The notes beneath the pieces were generated by a model. It was not told the origin of the DNA, searched no databases, and was given only the letters and a program-made list of their open reading frames with translations. Shown in pieces: positions 8,903 through 20,144 of a stretch of 64,000 bases of DNA (position 1 is its first letter; the number at the start of each line of letters is the position of its first letter). A program made the translations under genes and the position numbers. Location of the stretch: NCBI GenBank assembly GCA_949128115.1, contig OX421962.1, positions 101,090,836 through 101,154,835 on the forward strand. Reading direction: 5' to 3'. This DNA comes from Anaspis maculata (Eukaryota; Arthropoda; Insecta; Coleoptera; Scraptiidae).

Positions 8903-11900
8903 ATGGAAAGCGCATCAGAATCCGAATTCCATCCCAGTCAGGACTACCTGGACCAGCTGCTGGCGATGGGAATCTCGCATCCCGTAGCCCTTGAAGTGCG
9001 TACCATTTGGTGTCAGAATCGCTCCCTCAATTATTGATTTGTGAAAAAACGAAAATTGTCTTGCAGGCCCTGTTTTGTACAAACAACGAGTCCGTGGAGG
9101 CCGCCATCAATTTTGTGTTCAACAATCCGTCGGGGGAGCTCGAGCCCGTGCAAAACCTGGACGTCACTTATCAACGGCACTCTCCCATTCCATCCAGCGA
9201 AGGGGACGTGGCTTCCGCAGACCTCGGGGGCCTGGGACGGGCCGGCGACAATCCCGAGAACAAGTCCTACAAGATGACGTTCGTGGTCAACACGTCGCTG
9301 AGTATGAGCCCGGGAAAGATAGCAGCGCAAGTGAGCCACGATTGATGGATAATTTTGTATGTGTTGTTTACAATGTCCCTTGTGTAGGTGGCCCATTCCT
9401 GCTTGGGGCTGTACCGACAAATGACTCATTCGACTGAATTGAATGACGCTCTGATCTTATGGGAGGAAATTGGGTAAGAAAGAAGGTTTTCCACTTTTCC
9501 ATTCCGACAAAATTTAATGCCAATATCGAGGCCAATATCTGAGTCACCTGTAGTGCTCATCACTATTAATGATTTGCTTACATCACATGAAAGAATGCTA
9601 ATAAGTTATCGCACTGTTGCATTTTTTACTCACAATAAAATCGCTTTTTTGTTCAAAAAAGTTATTGTAAAAAAATAGAGCTCTTTTGTCATATTTTATT
9701 TCCTTTGCGAAAAACTTGAGGAAAGCATTAATCCAAATCATGTGTAAGATTTTTTTTCCAACAGAATGTATGAGTTATGATAACGGTAGGTTGGTGGACT
9801 CTGTCTCTGGGTTCAAAACCCAGAGGTCCAGAGTTCAAATCCCGCCAGGGAGAGGTGGCTTTTCTTTATGCGCTCTCTAGTACTTTGGCGTGTGCCTGAC
9901 CGCGGACTAACCGAGCGGTCACGTCAAGGAAAAAAGGGTGAAACGGAGAAAGTCACCGCTCATAGCAGGCCGCTAATGAGCTAGTACATTATGCGCCCCT
10001 AAACACCTAATAAAAAAAAAACGGGGTTGTCCAACAATGCTTCTTTTGAACACAAAAAAGCAGGTTAGCTCTGGCGTTATACAGGTGATTCAGCAAGCAA
10101 ACTTTAATGGTAGACTTTCGTAGTCATCTTGATTCAGAAGAACATACAGGTGTTCTGTGTTCGCCATAAAGAAAGTCCAGCACAGCTTAGGAAAATACTT
10201 CATAGTGCCAGTAAAATATCGAAAAGAAATAGTTTATTTCTTATTTTTGGAAATATGAGGGGTGGCCAAAGAGTGAAACTTCAAGCCCTTTTATTTCGTT
10301 ATCTGTAACGATTTTTGAAAACCCTTCAACTCTTTTTTTCAACTGTTGAATGTGTTTTGAAATTGCATCAACTATACAGGGTGAGTTATAAATTTTTAAA
10401 ATCCGTATTCTTCAAAAACACCTGCCAAAAGTTACAGAGGTTCATTGATGTAGAGCAACTGATCAATAATATGATTCGTTCTCACATAAAACTTTCTGCG
10501 TGTATTTTTGCAAAAACGATTTTCAAAATTTAATTTATGATTCAAAGTTTGAGTCGCCGGTTTAAAACTGTTTTTTTTTTTCAAGTTCACTTTTTTCGGA
10601 TTTCGAAAATTTATGACTCAGGAACGTTTCAATGAAATCAACTTGAATTTACCATAGACTGGTTTGCCGGAGCTATCTACCGACCTGCCAAATTTTGAAA
10701 GAACCCAGCCAGTGGCGTAGGAGTTACGAGGGTCAATAATTTAGAAGTATCTGAAGAAAAGTTGACTCAAGGTGACCCCTCATAATTTCTACGCTCCTGG
10801 TTGGATTCCTCCAAAATTTGGCAGGTTGATAGATAACGTTGATAAACCAGCTTATGCTGAATTTAGGCTAATTTTGTCGAAACGTCCCTAAGTTATTAAT
10901 TTTTGAAATTCGAAAAAAGTGAACATTCAAAGGCTGTATCTTCGTTATAAGGCCGAACTTTGCAAAATGGTATATAGGTTTTCAACGTATTTTTACGAGA
11001 TCTACTTACAGTTAAATTTTTTTGCTATTATCCCTGAAACACCCTGTATATTAAATATATGGGTTTATTTCACTTCCTAAGAAAGATACAGGATGTTGAA
11101 GTTTTACAATTTTTTTTTGAAGAAACTTGAAAAAGAGTCCTTATATTTAAACAACATTTTTCATGCGTAACCTCGTGCGTAACTTATCAAACAATTTATT
11201 AGCAACCAACGGTTGCTTGAAATGAGGTCACATCTGAATTATTTCAATTTAAAAAATTTTGGTCCAGTAATTTTTCAATGTTTTTCTTTTATTTATCGAA
11301 TTTATTGCCCAATAATTCAAAATTGTTGGAATTGTGATCAAGGTCTCAAAACGTTGAAGTAGGTATGCCCAAGGCCACCGGATTTATTGAGGGGAATTGA
11401 TGGAACGTGGTTCCATCCATCTGTTCCATCTGGTACATAGGCCTTACTATTGGGCCACTAATTGTACCCCTCCCAGACTAGCCGGACTCACCGAGTCACA
11501 ATGTGGTGCCTGGATGTTTGATGGTCGGTACATCTAAGCACTGAGGTCGACAAGCGCACGGTTGATCTGAACTCCGTTTTTGACCCCCGAAACGCAGGTG
11601 CAGTTGTGGTTGACACATCTCACGTCCTGCGCCGGTACGTTTCTGACTTCGTCAGCCTCCCAGACTGCGCTGTCGGTTTTTTCTTCGAAAAAATTCGAAA
11701 AAAGATTTTTTCAAAAGTGACTCAGTGAATTTTCAATCATTTTTCTATTAATTTAGGCTAATGAATTTGTTTAAAGTTTGAAACTTTCACTAAACTCACC
11801 TTAAACCGACGAATTTTTGAAAAAAAAGATTTTTCCATATTTTTTGAAACTTCAAATTTTTTTTCAAAAGGTGTTTTTCTGAATAACCTATCAAGTGTGG

Positions 11901-14749
11901 TATATATTAATAATCAAGATGAAAAATAGAACCGATTCCCATATTAAAATACAGGGTGTTCAATCTGAGAAAAAATTTTGATGTTACACCCTGTAAGCAA
12001 AATGTCCCAGAAAAATATAGTGAGCCGATTCGAAACCTACGGAAAAAATCATGGAAGAATCGTTTCTGTTTTTGAAATTATGTTGAAGAGGAAGTCTCCA
12101 GGGAGGGGGTATAATTTATACGTGAACACCCTGTACAAGAAACAGAAGGCGGTAAAATGTCAAAAACCGTTTCGAGCTACTGCTGCGAGGTCTCCAAAAT
12201 TATGCCCAGAAAAATTCTAAAATTGTTTTTCAAAAAGTTACGCACGCTTAAAAATGAACCACTTTGCACTCCTTCTTTTGTCACCCTGTATATCATACAG
12301 TATATCAGTAAACACGATATCTAAATAAGAAACTTGCAGTCAGAAGAACGCTTGAATCACTAACACCATCTTTTTTTAAATCGGTTCATTTTTCATCACG
12401 ATATCCTCATTTGAACCTGAGCGACTTTTTGGGGTAGACCACTTTAATCTTTGATCTGTTTAGTTCAAGTTTTTGAATTCTACGTTAAAAGGCAAAAAAG
12501 TTACTCCTGTAAAATTTTGATTATAGGCTTCATTTTCGAGATATTTGGGTTTGAAACTGTTACTGTTCGATAGAGACTTATTTCAGCAAACTGTGGTTCA
12601 AATTTGATTCACATCGGTTGAACAGTTCAAAAGCTGCGGCAAAAAAAAACGATTTTGAAAAGTGAACTTTGAGGGACCATAACTTTTTTAGGGGGCACCT
12701 CTTCTTGCGTTTTATTTTTATCACAAACTTCATATTTTTGATAACTGAATCCGAGGATATACAGGGTGTTTCCAAAATGGTGATACAAACTTCTAGGGGA
12801 GATTCCCCATCAAAAATGGACCAGGAAAAAATATCTTTGATGTCCTAAAATGCTCCGTTGAAAAGTTACAGGGTGTTCAAGTTGAATCCAAAATCGATTT
12901 TTTGACGTAAGTTTTGAACCGTTTAACCGATTTTGTTCAAATTTTCAACAAAGTTGGCTGAAGTAAGTCTCTATCGAATAATAGTAACGTGTTGAGAAAA
13001 AAAGTTCAGGGGTGTAGATAATGGGGGATGTCCTCATTTTCACCACTAGCTATTTTTCCAAATTGTTCTAATTTTTGGATTCTACGTTCAATTTAGCGAA
13101 AAAAGTGACTCTTGCAAAATTTTGATTAGAGGTTTCGTTTTTGAGATATCTGGGTTTGAAATTTTGGAAAACATCTCGAAATTGCCACTTTCAAAGGCCT
13201 AAAAATTAGAATCTAGAAAAACTCACGATTTCTCAGAAGAAATAGAGGTTCTCTAAAATTTCCAAGTTGATGAACCACTATTTTTTTTCTGAGAAACGAG
13301 AAGTTTTCAGGAAAAAAAAATTGGGCTCATTGAAAGTGGCAATTTCGAGATGCTTTCCAAAGTTTCAAACCCAAAATCTCGAAAATGAAGCCTCTAATAA
13401 ATTTTTTTGCAAGAGTAACTTTATTTCAAAATTGGACGTAGAATCCAAAAATTAGACAGAACACTTTGAGAAAATAGGGGGGGGTAAAAATAGGGGGGGG
13501 GGAATATGAAGACACCCTTGTCATACTGACTTTGAACCAAGGTCATGAAGGTAACATTGTTGAATTAAAAAAAGTCGTTTAGCAAAATCACATACAGGGT
13601 GTTTATTTTCAAACTTCCCACCCCAGATTTCTTGCCGCCAGGCATAGATGAAGGGGTTGAAGATGAAAATTCGGCAATACCTACATGTCCATGATGTCCT
13701 CCTCGAAATAAAAATCTACCCGTTTCGGCGTTTTCCCGATAAGGATTTTGACGGCGAGAAATCTGGGTGGGAAGTTTAAAAATGGACACCTGTATAAAAA
13801 AGATATGATACCATTAGAATAAAGAATTGCCATAGTGACTCAGAAGCTCATACAATGGGGTACTTGCCAATGAGATAGATTTGACTGAAATTGTTTTTAA
13901 TCATCAACAAGAGTGATAAAGAGGGATATTCATTGGTTAAAAAGTTTTTTTTTCAATTTTTTTTCCAAAAGGTTGGTAACAATAAGGAAACTTCAGTGGA
14001 GTTTTCATTTTTATATTTTTCAAATATTGTCATGCCTCTCTAACAGTTTTTTGAGTTTTCAATCCAACAGTGCTGTTTGTTAAGTTTTTAGTATATTTGT
14101 GACGTCACAAATGTATTTTTAAAACACGCATTACGGCCGCAATTTGGGGAATATAGAAAAAAAAATACGGGTACATTATTTTTGACCATACTATCGATTA
14201 AGCTAATAATTTTTTTTGAGGAAAGTACCCCATTGAAATTTAATGTTCAAAGTGAGGTATAGACTGGCGCTGAATCATTTAATTTGAAGTTTGAATTTCA
14301 AAAATCGGCAAAACAAAATATTTTGCAATCCGGATACTCAACGATCCTACAGCTCTGGCCGGTTTTCGTGTAGCTCTCTGCCGTGACATTTTCACAAAAT
14401 TGACTGTAACTTCATAGCGATTTTTGATTTTTAATAATTATGTACTGTTTTCACCGCAGAAATGACTTTTCACCAATAATCTGAATAATCATCGAAATTT
14501 TTCAGTGATGCTATATTATTTCATCTAACATTGAAATGATTTTGCAGAGAGAAGAAAGTTGTTCTGAAAGGCGAGACTACAGAACACCTGCAGCAGCTGT
14601 ACAGCAAAGCCGAAGAAGCCAACGTGCCATGCTACCTAGTCACCGATGCCGGACACACTGAAGTTCCAGTCGGATCCGTTACGGTCCTGAGCGTGTTCGG
14701 CGAAGACGACAAAATCGACAAGATAACCGGCGCTCTCAGTTTGTTATAA
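8903..14749 (+). CDS. PTRH2: Peptidyl-tRNA hydrolase 2 with N-terminal UBA domain, four exons
   Basis: Exons are 8903-8995, 9067-9330, 9388-9473 and 14,548-14,749. All junctions are GT-AG and the total is 215 codons including TAA. Residues about 14-51 (YLDQLLAMGISHPVALEALF...FVFNN) form a UBA fold with its MGI loop, so ubiquitin binding is expected. Residues about 100-214 are the PTH2 domain: KMTFVVNTSLSM, GKIAAQVAHSCLG (Lys115), KKVVLKG, CYLVTDAGHTEV (Asp181), and a terminal DKITGALSLL. PTH2 enzymes cleave peptidyl-tRNA to recycle tRNA; relatives also act at mitochondria in survival signalling. There is no N-terminal membrane segment as in the vertebrate protein. Introns 1 and 2 are 71 and 57 bp; intron 3 is 5,074 bp and holds several mobile elements. 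ATG 8903 is the only one fitting the UBA start. The symbol is by domain content; strict orthology is not proven. Confidence 0.92.
9765..10021 (+). mobile_element. tRNA-Leu(CAA)-derived SINE in PTRH2 intron 3
   Basis: The head resembles a tRNA. There is an A-box-like stretch at 9785-9799. A 7-bp anticodon stem CTCTGGG/CCCAGAG (9805-9811/9819-9825) encloses a TTCAAAA loop, giving anticodon CAA. The B-box is GAGTTCAAATCCC (9831-9843). A tRNA-unrelated body ends in an A10 tail at 10,012-10,021. The 5' end is approximate and target duplications were not found. Confidence 0.7.
10376..11047. mobile_element. Foldback element, 672 bp, AT target duplication
   Basis: Termini ACAGGGTG (10,376) and CACCCTGT (ending 11,047) are flanked by AT on both sides. 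The arms are inverted to a centre near 10,750, where a 90-bp CAGTGGCGTAGGAG...CTACGCTCCTG unit sits (10,710-10,799). No coding capacity. Confidence 0.75.
11470..11690 (-). repeat. GC-rich 220-bp repeat, copy 1
   Basis: Inverted relative to the copy at 17,624-17,850. I count about four differences over 220 bp. It is GC-rich within AT-rich surroundings and has internally repeated CAGTCTGGGAGG and CTAGTCTGGGAGG motifs near its two ends. There is no reading frame across it. It could be a SINE or a structured non-coding RNA copy; the family is unknown. Confidence 0.65.
11951..12291 (-). mobile_element. Composite ACAGGGTG element
   Basis: ACAGGGTG/CACCCTGT ends are at 11,951 and 12,291, with further copies of the end motif inside (11,987 and 12,127). 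The inner part, including AGAAGGCGGTAAAATGTCAA, recurs inverted at 21,600-21,850, and the flank 12,300-12,470 recurs at 21,415-21,600. Both loci therefore hold one repeat family in opposite orientation. Confidence 0.5.
12480..13470. mobile_element. Decayed foldback complex
   Basis: A palindrome with arms at about 13,060-13,230 and 13,260-13,460 carries the inner motifs GAGGTTTCGTTTTTGAGATA and AAACATCTCGAAATTGCCAC, also seen at 4.7-5.0 kb. A partial copy precedes it at 12,490-12,560, and an ACAGGGTGTTTCC end lies at 12,763. A degenerate GGGGTGTAGATAATGGGGG at about 13,010 matches the mini-element. Confidence 0.5.
13594..13793. mobile_element. Foldback MITE, 200 bp, AT target duplication
   Basis: ACAGGGTGTTTATTTTCAAA at 13,594 pairs with the inverted end near 13,793 (GACACCTGT). 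The inner pair is AGATTTCTTGCCG/CGGCGAGAAATCT. Flanked by AT. It lies within intron 3 of the PTRH2 gene. Confidence 0.75.
13794..14547. other. PTRH2 intron 3, 3' part
   Basis: AT-rich intronic DNA without a recognised repeat. It ends in the acceptor TTTTGCAG at 14,540-14,547. Confidence 0.6.
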
Positions 14750-15263
14750 TGATTATTTTCCCCCCAGTTGGTTCTATGGACAAACGTATTTTATTGTTTT
14801 TTGTTATAAACAGTTTCACACACATACCACACACACACCATAATATTATTAATCTTTTTCTTTATATAAACAAAACATAATTTGTGATAATTTTATAACT
14901 AGCTAAAGCTTTAGGGATGATGTAGTAAGGAGACCTCTAACGCGTCGTGTACACATTCATTTTAATTTTATCATTCTCTTTTCCTTATCGTTAACGTAAA
15001 TACCTACTAATAATAAGCTTCCACCTCTCGTTGTTTTTGTAACTACTTTTATGTGGTACAAGGTCCTTCCAATTCTCAGCCGTGCATGCAAGTCAAATTT
15101 ATTGTTTATTATTTTGTTGTTTCGTTGAAAGTTTTCAAAAAGTTTTTGATGAAGTTGAATATTTTAAATTATTGTGAAAAAATAATTGTTGTGTTATAGC
15201 ATTTTTATTAATTATTGTAGTAATTTATTCGACTAATTCGATTTAATAATGCATTTCCTCTTG
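14750..15263 (+). other. Probable PTRH2 3' untranslated region
   Basis: AT-rich sequence directly after the TAA. Contains a short CA-rich run at about 14,816-14,842. No other feature. Confidence 0.5.
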
Positions 15264-15269
15264 AATAAA
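15264..15269 (+). terminator. Candidate AATAAA polyadenylation signal
   Basis: AATAAA about 515 bp after the PTRH2 stop codon, followed by T-rich sequence. Other A-rich sites exist nearer the stop, so usage is uncertain. Confidence 0.4.
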
Positions 15270-15461
15270 ACTACTGTAGCTATCTATAAAGTTTTTTGAT
15301 ATTACTACACTCACCTTTTTTTATATTAATCTGTGGGTCATATTAATATATGTATAAGTGTAAAGAATATGAAAAGGTATACAAAATACAAAGCTAGTTG
15401 AAAAGTGACTATGTATAACTGTACAAATGACACAGGTACTGAAGTAAGTATTGAAGAGTTG

Positions 15462-15587
15462 ATACTGTGTGATCCAAACCATTCCAGATTGGGGTAGGCT
15501 GTGCCCTGGCGAAAAGCAGCTTTACATCTTAGAATTTGACCATGTCACAGCCTACCCTAATTCGGAATAGTTTGGATCACACGGTAT
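15462..15587. mobile_element. Hairpin MITE, copy B
   Basis: Arms of 42 nt (15,462-15,503 and 15,546-15,587) match at 37 positions, with a 42-nt loop similar to copy A at 2175-2296. The core is TTGGGGTAGGCTGTGCCCTG. Confidence 0.75.
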
Positions 15588-16130
15588 TATAGCTCAAGCT
15601 CTAAAACTTTCAAGATGATTATTGGAATGGCTTTCACTTGTTCATGGAAAAGAAATTCAACCTCTTCAATGCTGGATATCTGTAACTAAAACTTGAACAT
15701 TGTTGGGCTTGGGCCAGAGCCACCGTATAGATTTATTGCGTTATCCTTTGCAATCTGAAAACACCGCTTTTTTCATAAATGCCCTCACCTCACAATATGG
15801 TTGATTGTCAGCAGCGTCAAACGTTCAAAGTGATCATTTCCTCGTAGGTTAGGTAAGGTAAGGATGTAAAAAATAACCACCGGGACTGGAACACCCTCCG
15901 GAAGACCCATCACTGACAAGCGGCATGTGCCCTGCGCACGGCCATACTTTGACAACTTTGGAAGCGATTTTGCGTCACCGGGCAAGATCATAAGCTCCTT
16001 TCCTAACTCTTGTCCTCTTTCATTGTCACCCTGTATATTGATAATATCAACAATCGGGTGTTCTAGGATGTTACCTTCTAGTCAAAAAATTACTTAGGTA
16101 CTTACGAGGGGTTAACCACTTGGCAATTTG
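15588..16130. other. No gene seen
   Basis: A 68-codon minus-strand frame (15,785-15,991) has even composition but no recognised family. A CACCCTGTATA end lies at about 16,027. Confidence 0.35.
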
Positions 16131-16149
16131 GCTGTACAGCCGTGAGCGA

Positions 16150-16255
16150 ATTTCTGGCAATTGTGGCAATTTTCTAGCAATTGTGTGACAATTTTCTAGA
16201 AATTGTTCGGCAATTTTCTGGCAATTGTGGCAATTTTCAGGCAATTGGCGATTTT
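16150..16255. repeat. Short local repeat, ~20-bp unit
   Basis: Imperfect repeats of GGCAATTTTCTGGCAATTGT over about 100 bp. Confidence 0.6.
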
Positions 16256-16497
16256 GGTGTGCACATTTTTCTCAGGTGGTCAACCCCTCGGGTACTTACT
16301 TACCTACTTTATCAAGCACCACAAAAAGTTTCAAAATCGGGCGATTTTTTCCGAAAAATAAGAATCTATCAAATTATACCGAATCAAATTAATTATTTTC
16401 CGAGTTATTTTCTAGATTGATTTATCCAATTAGTAGATAATTGTTTAAAAGCTGAAAGAGAGTACATTTCCAAGCGCGTGTAATCAGTCCGGTCTAT

Positions 16498-17053
16498 ACA
16501 GGGTGATTCAAAAATGGCGCATTTCCTCCCGTGTACGGTGTGGGAGACGTTGAGGGAGCACGGAAAAAATAGTAAAAAAAAATTGGCTCATTTATCCTTC
16601 GAGTTATGAAGAGGTGAAGTTGAGAATTTAACTTCTTCAGTGTGCATGATTTTGAAGCAAAGCATTGTTACTTGCAAAAAGTCACATGTCGTTAGTAGTT
16701 CCCGATTGAAAATTTCTCTTGCAATTGAGATTTGAGTCGTATTCTCAATTTTCAAATTTCGTCTTTTACCTCAAAAGTGCCGTGAAAATACATTTGGCAA
16801 GTATGTTTGGTATGGTCTGGCAGGTTCTACGGAGTTTCCAGGGTAACAATACAATAATGTTATTGTGATGTACCTCTTTGATCTAAAGGTGCCAGGAAGG
16901 TACTAATGCGATGCTGCCAGGTTGGACAGATTTGTTTTTGTTAATAACTTGCAAATCGAAGCCGATTAATTTTTTTTATTATTTTTCCCATGCTTCGTTA
17001 ACGTCCACTATAACGTGCCCGAAAGGAAATGCGCCATTTTTTAATCACCCTGT
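16498..17053. mobile_element. Foldback element, 556 bp, with two empty sites in the window
   Basis: Termini ACAGGGTGATTCAAAAATGG and the inverted CCATTTTTTAATCACCCTGT are flanked by AT. The flanking repeat occurs uninterrupted at about 18,133 (GGTCTATGTCAAGTAG) and inverted near 17,950, so the insertion point and the 2-bp AT duplication can be read directly. Confidence 0.85.
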
Positions 17054-17420
17054 ATGTCAAGTAGACACGGCCGAGGGCACGGCCGCACGCGGGTGAAATA
17101 GAACCGCTCGAAAAGGAATCAGTTCTCTAGAGTTTCAAGTGGGTGCCGCGGTTAGGCCATACATAATATCGTTAGCAAACAGTTTCAGCCATTTCGTATA
17201 ATATTTTCGCAAACGGTGTTTGGTAAAATTGAAAAATTGCTGCTGAGTAGGCAATAAAAAATATATATTCACTTCTCAGCGAGCAACATCTTCAAAAATG
17301 CTGTTATTATTGAAATTTTAACACCATAAATGGGTTCAATGGATACGGTTTATTAGAAAACACAACCAAAATACTTGTTGCCCGATGGTTTTCTTGTATG
17401 GAAAAACAATTACCTAAATG
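17054..17420 (+). repeat. Direct repeat, copy 1 (about 370 bp)
   Basis: Matches 18,137-18,480 in the same orientation, including CACGGCCGCACGC, GACATAATATCGTTAG-like and AATGCTG...ATTGAAATTT stretches. Carries extra bases relative to copy 2. Non-coding. Confidence 0.65.
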
Positions 17421-17623
17421 TGATTTATCTTTCTTAGGAGGCACCTCTTGCATTTTATTTTTATCGCAAACTTCATATTTTTGAAAGCTGAATCCGAGGA
17501 TATATAGCTATGTACTTACTTCTGAAACACCCTGTATGTCAATCTAATGTCAACCACGTACTCTATGCAACCACCAATAACCAACCCGTTACAAAAGTTA
17601 CTGGCTCGAAAAACACTATTATG

Positions 17624-17850
17624 TAGAAAAAACCGACAGCGCAGTCTGGGAGGCTGACGAAGTCAGAAACGTACCGGCGCAGGACGTGAGATGTGTCAAC
17701 CACAACTGCACCTGCGTTTCGGGGGTCAAAAACGGAGTCCAGATCAACCGTGCGCTTGTCGGCCTCAGTGCTTAGATGTGTCGACCATCAAACATCCAGG
17801 CACCACATTGTGACTCGGTGAGTCCGGCTAGTCTGGGAGGGGTACTAACC
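17624..17850 (+). repeat. GC-rich 220-bp repeat, copy 2
   Basis: Inverted, nearly identical partner of 11,470-11,690. Begins AAAACCGACAGCGCAGTCTG and ends AGTCTGGGAGGGGTAC. Confidence 0.65.
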
Positions 17851-17859
17851 ATATTATGT

Positions 17860-18225
17860 CTGGCTTAACCGTGGCACGCACTTGGGACTCTAGAAAAACT
17901 GATTTCTTTTCGAGCTGCTCTATTTCACGCGCGTGCGGCCGTGCCTACTTGACATAGACCGGACTGATTACATGAGCTTGGAAATGTACTCTTTCCAGCT
18001 TTAAAACACGACCATTATTAATCAATTGATATATAATCTCTTCATAAATCAATGTATAGAGTTTTAATAATAATGGTCGTGATTTAAAGCTAGAAAGAGT
18101 ACATTTCCAAGCTCGAGTAATCGGTCCGGTCCGGTCTATGTCAAGTAGGCACGGCCGCACGCAGGTGAAATAGAGCAGCTCGAAAAGAAATCAGTTTTTC
18201 TAGAATTTCAAGTGTGTACCTCGGT
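17860..18225. repeat. Imperfect palindrome
   Basis: 17,860-18,035 pairs with 18,040-18,225: CTACTTGACATAGACCGG near 17,945 against CCGGTCTATGTCAAGTAG near 18,132, and AAAACACGACCATTATTA against its inverse. It overlaps direct repeat copy 2. Confidence 0.65.
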
Positions 18226-18480
18226 TGAGCCAGACATAATATCGTTAGAAAACAGTTCCAGCTTGTCATTCCTTATAATATTTCCGCAAACGGTCGTTCG
18301 TAAAACTGAAAAAATTATTGCCGCTGAACAGGCAATAAAAAATATTCACTTCTTAGCAGGCAACATCTTCAAAAATGCTGATATTGAAATTTCAACGCCA
18401 TAAATGGGCTCAATGGATACGACTTATTAGAAAACAACCAAAATACATGTTGCCTGATGATTTTCTTGCATGGAAAAACA
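18137..18480 (+). repeat. Direct repeat, copy 2
   Basis: Partner of 17,054-17,420; lacks the foldback insertion seen beside copy 1. Confidence 0.65.
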
Positions 18481-19137
18481 ATTAAATGTGATTTACGTGA
18501 CCCGCACAAAGAATTTTTTTTTCAACAGTACGACTGATGGCACAGAGATTACAACAAATGCTTCCAATGTTTGTGTAAGAAATGAAAGTTTGCATTGAGG
18601 CAAATACAAGGTGTCCCGTGTTTAATCGCAAAGATTTTGCCAGTCAATAGAGCATCAGAAAAGATTGAGACATGCATATAAAAATTTTGTTCAAAAACCC
18701 GTAATAACGGAGATACAGCTCTTCAAAGTTGGAAAACAAATACAGTTCTTTCCACCTTACTTTCATACTGTTCAACCGATTTGCGTCAAATTTCTTACAC
18801 GTATTCACTAACCATATGCCTATAAACCTCGAATAACACCTTTGGTGAGAACAGCCCCATGGCGTAGATAGGGGTGGTTGCGCCCCTTTCATCATCCCTA
18901 ATTTTTCTTCCCTAAGTTGTTCATTCAATTTTGAGCAAAAAGTTGCTCTTGCAAAATTTCGATAGGAGGCTTACTTTTCGAGATAATTCAGTTTGAAGAT
19001 TTCTGATCGGTCTTGCAACAAAATTTGCTTGAAATTTGCATTGCTACATCATTGGAGATATTCAGTTCTAAATTCACACAAGTGGTGTTGAGATCATCAA
19101 GTATCATAGCGTGAGAGCGATTTTGATCTGAACAATC

Positions 19138-19195
19138 CAGTGGCGTAGAATCAGGGGGTTTTCTATTTTACATCCACTTATCTGCTACGCCACTG
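19138..19195. mobile_element. 58-bp mini-element
   Basis: CAGTGGCGTAGAA at the left and GCTACGCCACTG at the right, 58 bp in total. Mirror copy at 19,765-19,822. Confidence 0.55.
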
Positions 19196-19764
19196 GATAT
19201 TTTTTGAAATTAATAATTTTTTGAATTTGTCTTTCGATTCAGAAAAAAAAGTTGCTTCTGTGAAATTTTGATTGGAGGCCTCGTTTTTGAGTTATTCAAA
19301 TTTCAAAGCTCGAAATCAATTAAAAAAACCGTAAAATTCAAGTCCCTGCTATTTAGAAGCAGATACGTACATGACTGGAGAACAAAAATAATAATTGTAA
19401 CATACATTGACTGACATGCAATTTTGTCTTCCATCCCAGCTTCTGTACCGCTAATGAAATTTTTGTCCTAGTTAAACTTTCTTCAAAATTGATGAACTGT
19501 GAAATCAGGGTAATTGTAGGTATGAACTCACACAACGTAAGTAAAATCAAAAGAAAGTGGTCCATCAATCAACATGAATAATTGATAACAAGATTGTTTA
19601 AGGGGTTTGCTGTTTTTCCTCGATATGCCAGCCATTTTTTAGACTCAGGACTTTAAAGTTCGAATAACTCGAAAACGAAGCCTCCAATCAAAGTTTCACA
19701 AGAGCAACTTTTTTTTCTGGATCAAACGACAAATTCAAAAAAAATATTGATTTTGAAAAATATT

Positions 19765-19822
19765 CAGTGGTGTAGCAGATAAAAGAATGTAAGTAAGAAA
19801 GCCCCCTAATTCTACGCCACTG
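19765..19822. mobile_element. 58-bp mini-element, mirror copy
   Basis: CAGTGGTGTAGCAG to TTCTACGCCACTG, 58 bp; inverted partner of 19,138-19,195. Confidence 0.55.
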
Positions 19823-20086
19823 GATTGTTTTGATCAAAATCGATCTTACGTTATGATACTTGATGATCTCAACATCACTTGTGTGAATTTGGAACTGATT
19901 ATCTCCAATGATGCAGCAATGCAAATTTTAAGCAACTAAAATTATGAGAAGTTGCAAGATTGACTAGGAATTTTCAAACTGAATTATCTCAGAAAGTATG
20001 CCTCCTATCGAAATTTTCAGGAGCACCTTTCGCTCAAAATTGAATAAACAACTCGAAAATGATACCTACTGATTTTGAAAAATTCG

Positions 20087-20144
20087 CAGTGGGGAAAGAA
20101 TTAGGGATGATTAAAGGGGCGCAACCACCCCCATCTACGCCATG
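20087..20144. mobile_element. 58-bp mini-element
   Basis: CAGTGGGGAAAG to ATCTACGCCATG, 58 bp. The inverted partner is at 18,858-18,915, whose inner end has decayed. Confidence 0.5.

Noticed and set aside
9785..9855. Functional tRNA-Leu gene
   Set aside because: The acceptor stem does not pair and the sequence continues into a SINE body with an A-tail.
15785..15991. 68-codon minus-strand ORF with balanced composition
   Set aside because: No recognised motif, no splice context, and length near chance expectation.
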